A stretch of 64,000 bases of DNA from the NCBI RefSeq assembly GCF_029581195.1, contig NZ_CP120737.1, positions 3,449,001-3,513,000 on the forward strand. The letters are read 5' to 3'. The DNA is from Solwaraspora sp. WMMD791 (GTDB lineage Bacteria; Actinomycetota; Actinomycetes; Mycobacteriales; Micromonosporaceae). Positions 17,476-24,102 of the stretch are shown piece by piece. The stretch's first letter is position 1; each line of letters begins with the position of its first letter. The notes under the pieces are model-generated. The model had not been told where the DNA came from. It saw only the letters and a list, made by a program, of their open reading frames with translations, and made no database searches. Position numbers and translations under genes: made by a program.

Positions 17476-17914
17476 GGACACTCCTATGATAATGGGAATC
17501 GTTGTCATTAAAGCGTAGCACCGCGACCGGGACGGCCCCGTCCAGCCGGTAGCCGACCCCGTGGATGGTGCGCACCACCGGCAGGTCGTCGCCGAGCTTG
17601 GCGCGCAGCCGCCGCACGTGCACGTCGACGCTGCGCGGACCGCTACGCCGGTGCCCCCACACCCGATCGAGCAGCTGTTCCCGGGTGAAGACCTGCCGGG
17701 GGCGACCAGCCAGGCAGAGCAGCAGGTCGAACTCGCGCCGGGTCAACGCGATCTCGTCCAGCCCCAGGAACACGGTCCGCGAGTCCGGGTAGATGCGCAG
17801 CGCGGCAGGATCGACCAGCTCGACCGGGCCGGCCGGGTGGGCATCGGCGGCGGGCGGCTCGTCGAGCAACCGCTCGAGCAACGCGATGAGGCGGAGTCGT
17901 ACGTCGGCATCCAT
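17459..17914 (-). CDS. OmpR/PhoB-type winged-helix DNA-binding protein in the zinc locus
   Basis: 151 residues from ATG 17914. No receiver domain: residues ~1-45 are a short helical N-terminus, then an OmpR-like wHTH (EIALTRREFDLLLCLAGRPRQVFTREQLLDRVWGHRRSGPRSVDVHVRRLRAKLGDD, broken here only by line, ending VRTIHGVGYRLDG). The last ~20 residues are translated through the rpmB Zur box (FNDNDSHYHRS). It lies between two Zur-like boxes and heads the rpmB-rpmG operon, so it is probably itself zinc-regulated; an orphan regulator in this position is unusual. Confidence 0.85.
   Translation of the reverse strand: MDADVRLRLIALLERLLDEPPAADAHPAGPVELVDPAALRIYPDSRTVFLGLDEIALTRREFDLLLCLAGRPRQVFTREQLLDRVWGHRRSGPRSVDVHVRRLRAKLGDDLPVVRTIHGVGYRLDGAVPVAVLRFNDNDSHYHRSVHVPTM
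17487..17507. promoter_or_regulatory. Zur-like box upstream of rpmB-rpmG
   Basis: TGATAATGGGAATCGTTGTC followed by A is an imperfect palindrome (TGAYAA...TTRTCA arms), AT-rich against a very GC-rich background, immediately upstream of the rpmB ribosome site. It resembles actinobacterial Zur operators (TGAAAAN5-7TTTTCA type). Confidence 0.75.
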
Positions 17915-17920
17915 CCCGTT

Positions 17921-17940
17921 ATAATGACAACCGTTTTCAA
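17921..17940. promoter_or_regulatory. Zur-like box and promoter between the winged-helix gene and cobW-like gene
   Basis: ATAATGACAACCGTTTTCAA contains the dyad TGACAA-CCG-TTTTCA, close to the actinobacterial Zur consensus. A TATAAT hexamer at 17920-17925 could be the -10 of the plus-strand gene at 17961, so the box would cover -10 and start point. It also lies 7 bp before the minus-strand ATG at 17914, so one site could control both directions. Confidence 0.78.
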
Positions 17941-17960
17941 GTACGTCGAGGGGAACGTGA

Positions 17961-19202
17961 ATGCCGTCACCGCTCGCTCCGGCCGGCCGTACCGCCCGGC
18001 CGCCCGCCGACATCCGCCCGGCGGTCACCGTGCTGACCGGCTTCTGGCCCGCCGCCACGATGGCCGTCGCCCGGACCCTGCTCGCCGCCGACCCGGGCCT
18101 GCTGATCGTCCGCCACGACCTCAGCGGAGTACGCGACGGCACCGTGCACCGGGTCGTCCGGGACGGCACCGGGACCGTCGAGGACGTCCGCGTCGATCTC
18201 GTCCACGGCTGCGTCTCCTGCACCCTGCGCGAGGACGTCCTGCCCACCCTGGCCCGGCTCGCGACCGACCGGCCCGGCAGCGACATCGTGCTCGTCCTGC
18301 CCGAGGTCGTCGAACCCGAGGCGGTCGCCGCCGCCTGCCGGCACTGCCGCGTCGGCGGCACGGCCATCGACGACCTCGTCCGATTCGACTCGTACGTCAC
18401 CGTGGTCGCCGCCGAACACCTGCTCGACGGCCTGGCCAGCACCGACGACCTGGTCCACCTCGGCATCCACGCCGCCCCCGACGACCACCGCGCGCTGGCC
18501 GATGTCATCGCCCGGCAGATCGAGTACGCCGACACGGTGGTGCTCTGGGGCGAGGCCGACGGCGGCGACTTCGAGATCCACCGGCTCGGGGTCCTGCTGC
18601 ACCGGATGGCCCCCTGGGCGGTCCACCTGCGCGCCGGTGACCAGCCGATCGTCGACGCCGGCTGGCTCGCCGCCCGGCTCCGGCACACCGCCCGGCACCG
18701 CCCGGAAACCCCGGACGTGCTGACCCGCGGCATCGAGGGCTACACCCTCGGCGTACACGAGCCGGTCGCCGACTGCGGCATCGTCTCGGCGGTGTTCCGC
18801 GCCCGGCGGCCACTGCACCCAGGCCGGCTGCACGCCGCCCTGGACGACCTGACGGCGGAGGCGCTGCGCTCCCGCGGCCACATCTGGCTGGCCAGCCAGC
18901 CGGAGACCGTGATCGGCTGGGAGAGCGCCGGCGGAGGCCTCGGCCTGCGCACCCTCGGCCCGTGGCTGGCCGCCGTACCCGACGCCGAGTGGGAGCAGGC
19001 CAGCGCACAGCGGCGACTGGCCGCAGCGATGGAGTGGGACCCCTACTACGGCGACCGGCACCAGCACCTGGTCTTCGTCGGCGTCGACCTCGACCCCGCC
19101 GACCTGCACCGACGACTCGCCTCCTGCCTGCTCACCGACGCCGAACTCGCCGACGGCGAAGCCGGCTGGCGGGCCCTACCGGACCCGTTCACCGGCTGCT
19201 GA
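17961..19202 (+). CDS. CobW/COG0523-family zinc metallochaperone-like protein without a canonical P-loop
   Basis: 413 residues; ATG 17961 follows GAGGGGAAC. The family metal motif CxxC is present as HGCVSCTLREDVLPTL (~75-90), and the C-terminal CobW_C domain ends ...WEWDPYYGDRHQHLVFVG-type (here AMEWDPYYGDRHQHLVFVG). The expected GFLGAGKTT loop is replaced by VTVLTGFWPAATMAVARTLL, so GTP binding by the normal loop is doubtful. Divergent from the rpmB operon and preceded by a Zur-like box: a role in zinc delivery or sparing under starvation is inferred. Confidence 0.88.
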   Translation: MPSPLAPAGRTARPPADIRPAVTVLTGFWPAATMAVARTLLAADPGLLIVRHDLSGVRDGTVHRVVRDGTGTVEDVRVDLVHGCVSCTLREDVLPTLARLATDRPGSDIVLVLPEVVEPEAVAAACRHCRVGGTAIDDLVRFDSYVTVVAAEHLLDGLASTDDLVHLGIHAAPDDHRALADVIARQIEYADTVVLWGEADGGDFEIHRLGVLLHRMAPWAVHLRAGDQPIVDAGWLAARLRHTARHRPETPDVLTRGIEGYTLGVHEPVADCGIVSAVFRARRPLHPGRLHAALDDLTAEALRSRGHIWLASQPETVIGWESAGGGLGLRTLGPWLAAVPDAEWEQASAQRRLAAAMEWDPYYGDRHQHLVFVGVDLDPADLHRRLASCLLTDAELADGEAGWRALPDPFTGC

Positions 19203-19217
19203 GCCGCCCTGGAACAC

Positions 19218-19259
19218 GCCGAAGGGCCGGACCCCGGGTACGGGGTCCGGCCCTTCGGC
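19218..19259. terminator. strong bidirectional terminator
   Basis: Perfect 19-bp inverted repeat (19218-19236 with 19241-19259) around a GGTA loop, between the convergent cobW-like gene (stop 19202) and the lysozyme-like gene (stop 19284). Confidence 0.9.
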
Positions 19260-19283
19260 GTTCCTGTTCCCGCGGTGGGTGGG

Positions 19284-19925
19284 TCAGCTGTTCCAGTGCT
19301 GGGCGACGAGTTCGGCGGCCTGGGTCTCCCACTGGGCGTAGTGGAACGGGTACGCCGACACCTGCACGGTCTGGGCGGCCTCGGTCAGCGGCATGTCCTG
19401 CCAGCCGTCGACGGCCTTGAGGCCGTTGAGGAACGCGGTGGTCGAGTACTCGACGTCGGTGATCTGCTCCACCGTGCCCCAGCCCGACGACGGCCGCTGC
19501 TGGAACAGGCCCTGCGAGTCGTGGTCGTTACGGTCACCGAGGTGGCCGAGGTTCTCCAGTTTCGATTCCTGCAGGGCGGTGGCGATCGCGACCACGGCGG
19601 CCCGCTCGTCCATGCCGGCCTTCTTCGTGGCGGCGATGATGCCCTTGACGTTGTCGGTCTGCTCGCCGGACAGGGTGATGCGGGACTGCTCGCCCTGCAC
19701 GCCGTGCGGGATCAGCGTGCTCGAGTCGACGCCGCTGCCGCTGTCGCTGGCCGCGGCGGAGGTGGTCGACGCGGTGACGGTGGTCGAGGCGGCCTGGACG
19801 CCGGGGGTGTGCTGGGCGGCCAGGGCGGGGGCGGCGATCGCCCCGCCGGCGAGGGTGAGACCGGCGATGCCCAGGGCGGTGTTGCGCAGGCTGGTGGCCA
19901 GGGTACGGCTGATGATCGTGGCCAT
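19284..19925 (-). CDS. secreted lysozyme/transglycosylase-like protein
   Basis: 213 residues from ATG 19925. A Sec signal peptide (LRNTALGIAGLTLAGGAIAAPALAA) is followed by a Ser/Thr/Ala-rich linker, then a domain with MDERAAVVAIATALQESKLENLGHLGDRNDHDSQGLFQQRPSSGWGTVEQI, the pattern of lysozyme-like muralytic domains found in actinomycete secreted proteins and phage tails (Glu in QES is the candidate catalytic acid). Probably remodels peptidoglycan. The 500-bp leader separates it from the divergent parA. Confidence 0.8.
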   Translation of the reverse strand: MATIISRTLATSLRNTALGIAGLTLAGGAIAAPALAAQHTPGVQAASTTVTASTTSAAASDSGSGVDSSTLIPHGVQGEQSRITLSGEQTDNVKGIIAATKKAGMDERAAVVAIATALQESKLENLGHLGDRNDHDSQGLFQQRPSSGWGTVEQITDVEYSTTAFLNGLKAVDGWQDMPLTEAAQTVQVSAYPFHYAQWETQAAELVAQHWNS

Positions 19926-20190
19926 AAGGGGGGTCCACCTTCCGTTTTCCGAGGGGGCACACCCGTCACCCGGCCCCTGGAACGGGCGGGTGGTGTGTGG
20001 GGTGTGCGGTAAACGGTCATCCGGGTGGTACGGGGACGCGGCGGCGGCTTCTCGCCCGCTCGGGGGCTGGCCTTCCGTGCGTCGCGACCATGTACAACCA
20101 CGCCGACCGGCCGACGATTCCCGCCGGGTCGGGGCCGACGGCTCGAGTCGCAGCGCGGAGGTCTCGCCCGCCTGGCGACGCCGCCCGCCC

Positions 20191-20300
20191 ACAATGTCAC
20201 CGCGTGTAACGGCACCCGACAGGTACAACTGTTTGGGACGATATTCCTCAGAGGCATGATTATTCCTCAGAGGAATACCGCTCTACCGCAGCACCGGCCC
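20191..20300 (+). repeat. dispersed ~100-bp element, copy 1 (inverted copy at 41.7 kb)
   Basis: This stretch and the reverse complement of ~41690-41810 share, in the same order, ATGTCAC...GTAAC, ACAACTG/GGGACG, two ATTCCTC-N-GAGGAAT-type palindromes with 19-bp spacing, and GGAATACYGCTC followed by GCAG-TGCCGG/CACCGG. The distance from ATGTCAC to the first palindrome is 49 bp here and 59 bp in copy 2. Confidence 0.7.
20243..20276. promoter_or_regulatory. paired 15-bp palindromes upstream of parA
   Basis: ATTCCTCAGAGG (20243-20254, followed by CAT) and the perfect palindrome ATTCCTCAGAGGAAT (20262-20276) start 19 bp apart, about 150 bp upstream of the parA ATG. AT-rich relative to surroundings; a plausible double operator for a dimeric regulator. 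Confidence 0.65.
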
Positions 20301-20426
20301 GCCGGGGACACTCAGGCGGGGAGACCCGGGCGGTTGAGACCCGGGCGAAACCTCCCGCCAGCCGCAGACGCCCACCCGGTGGTGGTGGCGTGGCATGCTG
20401 CTGACCATGTGTGTGCGGAGCGACCA

Positions 20427-21338
20427 ATGACCGTGGTGTCCGTCATCAACTACAAAGGTGGCGTCGGGAAGACCACGCTCACCGCCAACATCGGCGCCGA
20501 ACTGGCGTACCGGGGGCACAAGGTCCTGATGATCGACCTGGACCCGCAGGCGAGCCTGACGTTCTCGTTCGTCGAACCGACCGGGTGGGAACGGGAACTG
20601 GCCGACGAGCGGACCATCCTGCAGTGGTTCGGTGACGTGCTCGACGGTGGCGGCGCCGCACCACTGGACCGGTACGTGTTCACCCCGCCGACCGTCAACG
20701 AGGTGATCGGCCAGGCCGGCCCGGGGCGTCTCGACCTGGTGCCGTCACATCTGATGCTCACCGATGCCGATCTGGACTTCGCGGCCAGTCTCGGCGGATC
20801 CCGGTTCCAACACGGCAGTCCGCGCTTCCTCGCGCTGCACCGGGCGCTCGCCGACGCGCTGGCCGCCCCGGCCTTCGCCGGATATCAGGTGGTCCTGGTG
20901 GACTGTCCGCCGAACTTCACCATGGTCACCCGGACCGGGATCGTGGCCAGCGATCACATCCTGATCCCGGCCCGACCCGACTACCTGTCCACCCTCGGCA
21001 TCGATTATCTGCGCAAGAAGGTCTCCGAGCTGGTCACCGACTACAACCGGGTCGCCGCCGGCAAGGCCGACCAGATCAGCCCGGAGATCCTCGGCATCGT
21101 GTTCACGATGGTGCAGTACACCGGTCACGGCCCGCTGCTGGCGCTGCGCAACTTCATCGGTCATCCCGCCACCATCGAGATCCCGCGTTTCCAGCAGATG
21201 ATCCGGGACAGCAAGACCGTGTTCGCCGCCGCCGGCGAGCAGGGGCTACCGGCGGTGCTGATGCCGGATGCGAACATCAACGTCCAGTACGAGCTGCAAC
21301 AGCTCACCAGCGAGTTCCTCGCCAAGATCCGCCCGTAG
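20427..21338 (+). CDS. ParA-family ATPase (orphan, no ParB next to it)
   Basis: 303 residues from ATG 20427 (MTVVSVINYKGGVGKTTLTANIG). The deviant Walker A KGGVGKTT, MIDLDPQASLTFSF (Walker A') and VVLVDCPPNFTMVTR (Walker B) are all intact. Unlike chromosomal ParA there is no adjacent parB or parS-like site; the next gene, 9 bp downstream, is a small SAP/Rho-N-like protein. It may position a cargo other than the chromosome or be an accessory-element remnant. Confidence 0.92.
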   Translation: MTVVSVINYKGGVGKTTLTANIGAELAYRGHKVLMIDLDPQASLTFSFVEPTGWERELADERTILQWFGDVLDGGGAAPLDRYVFTPPTVNEVIGQAGPGRLDLVPSHLMLTDADLDFAASLGGSRFQHGSPRFLALHRALADALAAPAFAGYQVVLVDCPPNFTMVTRTGIVASDHILIPARPDYLSTLGIDYLRKKVSELVTDYNRVAAGKADQISPEILGIVFTMVQYTGHGPLLALRNFIGHPATIEIPRFQQMIRDSKTVFAAAGEQGLPAVLMPDANINVQYELQQLTSEFLAKIRP

Positions 21339-21347
21339 GAGTCTGTC

Positions 21348-21788
21348 GTGACCAGCCCCGCCGATCTGTCCCACGCCGTCCTGATCCGGGTCGCCGAGTT
21401 CCTGCGTACCCTGGCACCGGATCAGCTCGCCGCACTCGCCGACGGCACCGCTGCGCTGACCGTCGCCGGCGCGTCGGCACCAGCGGCGTCGGCACCGCAG
21501 CCGCCACCCGCCCGGCGTACCCGCAGCACGGCCGCGAAGGCACCGACCGTCGTCGACACCGAACGGATCCGCGCCGATCTCGCCGCGATCGACGACCGGG
21601 TGGCCGCCGGCCGGTACCTCGACGATCTGGGGCTGAAGGTCGCCGAGTTGCGGACGTTGGCCGCCGAACTCGGCGTAGCGCTGCCCAGCCGGGCGACCAA
21701 GGCCACCATCGGCAAGAGCATCGTGCAGGCGACGGTGGGTCGCCGGCTCACCTCAGCCGTCCTCAGTCGACCGGCCACCGGCGGCTGA
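21348..21788 (+). CDS. small partner of ParA with C-terminal SAP/Rho-N-like motif
   Basis: 146 residues from GTG 21348 with TAGGAG upstream, 9 bp after the parA stop. An N-terminal helix (HAVLIRVAEFLRTLAPDQLAALADG) is followed by an Ala/Pro/Arg-rich linker with basic RRTRSTAAK. The C-terminal ~55 residues end LKVAELRTLAAELGVALPSRATKATIGKSIVQATVG, a helix-extended-helix of the SAP/Rho-N nucleic-acid-binding type. A DNA-binding adaptor for ParA is a reasonable inference. Confidence 0.7.
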   Translation: MTSPADLSHAVLIRVAEFLRTLAPDQLAALADGTAALTVAGASAPAASAPQPPPARRTRSTAAKAPTVVDTERIRADLAAIDDRVAAGRYLDDLGLKVAELRTLAAELGVALPSRATKATIGKSIVQATVGRRLTSAVLSRPATGG

Positions 21789-21790
21789 GG

Positions 21791-23950
21791 TCAGCGCTCC
21801 AGTTGACGGCGTACCTCGTCGAGGACCTGGGCCCAGTGCGCGGCCGGCGCGCCCGCGCGCAGCTGACCGGCGAGATGCTCGGCGAGCTGACGCGCGACCC
21901 GTTCGGTGAACTCGGGCTGGTCGTCGGCCGCGCCGGACGTGGCCGGACGCGGTGCCGTCAACGGCATCGGCTCGCCGACGCAGACCACGTCCAGATGTCC
22001 GGTGGTCCGGGTCAACGCGACGTACAGCATCCGGTGGCCCCGGTCGTCGTCGGCGACGATCTGCTCCGGCTCGACGACCACGACGGCGTCGAACTCCAAC
22101 CCCTTGGCCTCGGCCGGGCTGACCAGGTTGATCGCCGACCCGAGGTCGCCCTGCTGGGCGCTGCTCCAGGTCACCTCGTTGTCGGCCAGGGCCGCCTCCA
22201 CCTCGCGGCGGCAGCGCGGCGGGCAGACGATGCCGACGAACGCGCCCCGGTCGGCGTGCGCCGTGGCGACGGCGACGACCCGGCCGGCCCGTTCGGTCAG
22301 CCCGACCCGGTGCACGCCGGGCTCAGCCGGCCCGTCGCGGACCACCTCCGGCGGGGTCACCTGCGGCGCGGCGACCGGCAGCAGCTGGGCGGCGAACTGA
22401 TACGCCTGCCGGGGCACCCGGTAGCCGTACCGTAGCGGTGCGACCCGTACCGGGTGGGTCGCCGGCAGGTGCCGGGTCACCTCGTCCCAGCTGTCGCGGG
22501 CCCAGGCCCCGGTGGACTGGGCCAGGTCGCCGAGTACGGTGCACGACCCGGTACGGCTGCGGCGGGCCACCGCCCGCAGCTGCATCGGCGACAGGTCCTG
22601 TGCCTCGTCGACGACCACGTGCCCGTACCGGCGCTGCGGTGCGCCGTCGATGAGGTGGTCCAGCTCGTCGAGCAGTGGCAGGTCGGCGGCGGACCAGACC
22701 TCCTCGGAGATCCGGTCGGCACCCCGGCGGTGCAGCAGGGCCAGCTCCTCGGCGGTGAACCCGGCGGCGGCGGCCCGCAACCGGGGCCGGGAGGCGAGCA
22801 GGCCACGCAGGAACACCGCCGGGCTCTGCTGCGGCCAGAGCCGCTCGACCAGGTTGGCCAGCGCCGGTTCGCCGCGCGGGTCGACCCCGGCCCGGTCGTG
22901 GACCAGGTCGGCGAGCCGGTCCCGGAACACCTGCCGGCGACCGCTGTACGGCAGGTCGGCGGCTGCTGCGGCGGCCAGCGCCGCCTGCACCTGCTCACCG
23001 GGGAGGGTGACGAACCGGCTGCCGAGCAGCAGCCGCTCCGCCGGATCGGGGGTGCCGATCCGGTTGCGCAGGGCCCGGTCGAGCAGCCCGGCCATTCGGG
23101 CGTCGCCCTTGAGCCGGGCCACCGCCGCCGGTTCGGCCCGGCCCCGCCGTACCGTCGGGGCGAGCCGGCTGATGTCGCGCAGCTCGACCTCGGCGTCGCC
23201 GAGGCCGGGCAGCACCTGGCTGATGTAGCGCATGAACGTCGGATGCGGCCCGACCACCAGCACGTCGTCGGCGGCCAGGTCGGCGTGCTGGAACAGCAGC
23301 CAGGAGACCCGGTGCAGGGCGATCGCGGTCTTGCCGGTGCCGGGCCCGCCCTCGACGACCAGCACCTGGTCCAGCGGGGAGCGGATCAGCTCGTACTGGG
23401 CGGCCTGGATGGTGGCGACGATGTCGCGCAGCGTTCCGGTGCGGCCCCGGGCCAGCTCGGCGAGCAGGTGGGCGTCGACCCCGGCCGCGCCGCCGGGCTC
23501 CGCTCCGCCGGTCGCTGCGGCCACGCCGGCGGCGATCTCGGCGAACAGTACGTCGTCGAGGTGCTCGATGGTGTTGCCGGTGCACCGGTAGCCGCGTTTG
23601 CGGACCAGGCCCTGCGGGTCGTCCGGGCTGGCTGTGAAGTAGCGGGCGGCGGCCGGCGCCTGCCAGTTCACCACCAGCGGGTCGGCACCGCCGCCGGCGC
23701 TGATCAGGTGCCGGCCGAGGTACAGCGCCGCGCCGGAGTCGTCGTCGATGCGGCCGAACGCGACCGCCTCGCCGGCGTCGCCGAGAGCCTGGGCGAGTGT
23801 CTTGGCGTGCTGGCGCAGCCGGGCCGCCGCCGCCTTGTCTGCGCCGCTGCCGGCGAGCGTGTCGAGCCGGGTACGTCGGCGGTCCCGTTCCGCGGCGGCG
23901 GCATCGAAATGCTCCTGCTCAGCGGCGATCTCCGCGGACATGTCGGCCAT
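21791..23950 (-). CDS. HelD/HelR-type superfamily 1 helicase
   Basis: 719 residues from ATG 23950 (MADMSAEIAAEQEHFDAAAAERDRRR), an N-terminal coiled coil as in HelD proteins that enter RNA polymerase. Motif I is VEGGPGTGKTAIALHR, motif II VVVDEAQDLSPMQL, motif III LGDLAQSTGAW, motif V/VI SPAEAKGLEFDAVVVVEP and MLYVALTRTT. This architecture fits actinobacterial HelD, which recycles stalled RNA polymerase, and its HelR branch that displaces rifamycins; which branch is not decidable here. The frame extends to 24310 without a start signal. Stop nearly touches the convergent gene at 21788. Confidence 0.88.
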   Translation of the reverse strand: MADMSAEIAAEQEHFDAAAAERDRRRTRLDTLAGSGADKAAAARLRQHAKTLAQALGDAGEAVAFGRIDDDSGAALYLGRHLISAGGGADPLVVNWQAPAAARYFTASPDDPQGLVRKRGYRCTGNTIEHLDDVLFAEIAAGVAAATGGAEPGGAAGVDAHLLAELARGRTGTLRDIVATIQAAQYELIRSPLDQVLVVEGGPGTGKTAIALHRVSWLLFQHADLAADDVLVVGPHPTFMRYISQVLPGLGDAEVELRDISRLAPTVRRGRAEPAAVARLKGDARMAGLLDRALRNRIGTPDPAERLLLGSRFVTLPGEQVQAALAAAAAADLPYSGRRQVFRDRLADLVHDRAGVDPRGEPALANLVERLWPQQSPAVFLRGLLASRPRLRAAAAGFTAEELALLHRRGADRISEEVWSAADLPLLDELDHLIDGAPQRRYGHVVVDEAQDLSPMQLRAVARRSRTGSCTVLGDLAQSTGAWARDSWDEVTRHLPATHPVRVAPLRYGYRVPRQAYQFAAQLLPVAAPQVTPPEVVRDGPAEPGVHRVGLTERAGRVVAVATAHADRGAFVGIVCPPRCRREVEAALADNEVTWSSAQQGDLGSAINLVSPAEAKGLEFDAVVVVEPEQIVADDDRGHRMLYVALTRTTGHLDVVCVGEPMPLTAPRPATSGAADDQPEFTERVARQLAEHLAGQLRAGAPAAHWAQVLDEVRRQLER

Positions 23951-24034
23951 GGGCGTCCCTCCCCAGGTCGGCAGGCTCGCCACACCGTACCGGCCGGCGC
24001 CGCCGCCCGGCAGCCCCGCAGTGGGCACGAATGC

Positions 24035-24073
24035 CCGCGCCGGACGCCCTCCCCCGGTGGACGTCCGGCGCGG
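24035..24073. terminator. hairpin downstream of the ABC permease gene
   Basis: A 12-bp perfect stem (CCGCGCCGGACG with CGTCCGGCGCGG) and 15-nt loop, 30 bp past the minus-strand permease stop at 24103 and upstream of the helicase start. Confidence 0.6.
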
Positions 24074-24102
24074 TTGCCGGTCGGTCGGCCGACAGCGTGG
24101 CG

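Larger units (their letters stand above)
19926..20426. other. 500-bp divergent intergenic region with paired palindromes
   Basis: Separates the secreted muralytic gene (minus) from parA (plus). It holds the repeat element at 20191-20300. No open frame looks coding. The minus-strand leader of the muralytic gene lacks the conserved segments of the c-di-AMP (ydaO) riboswitch. TCACCGCGTGTAAC (20197-20210) is an approximate BldD-like dyad. Confidence 0.55.

Noticed and set aside
19926-20230. Possible c-di-AMP (ydaO) riboswitch in the leader of the secreted muralytic gene
   Set aside because: Gene type and leader length fit, but the conserved GGGGGAACC- and GUCAGCUAACCCGGU-like segments are missing on the minus strand.
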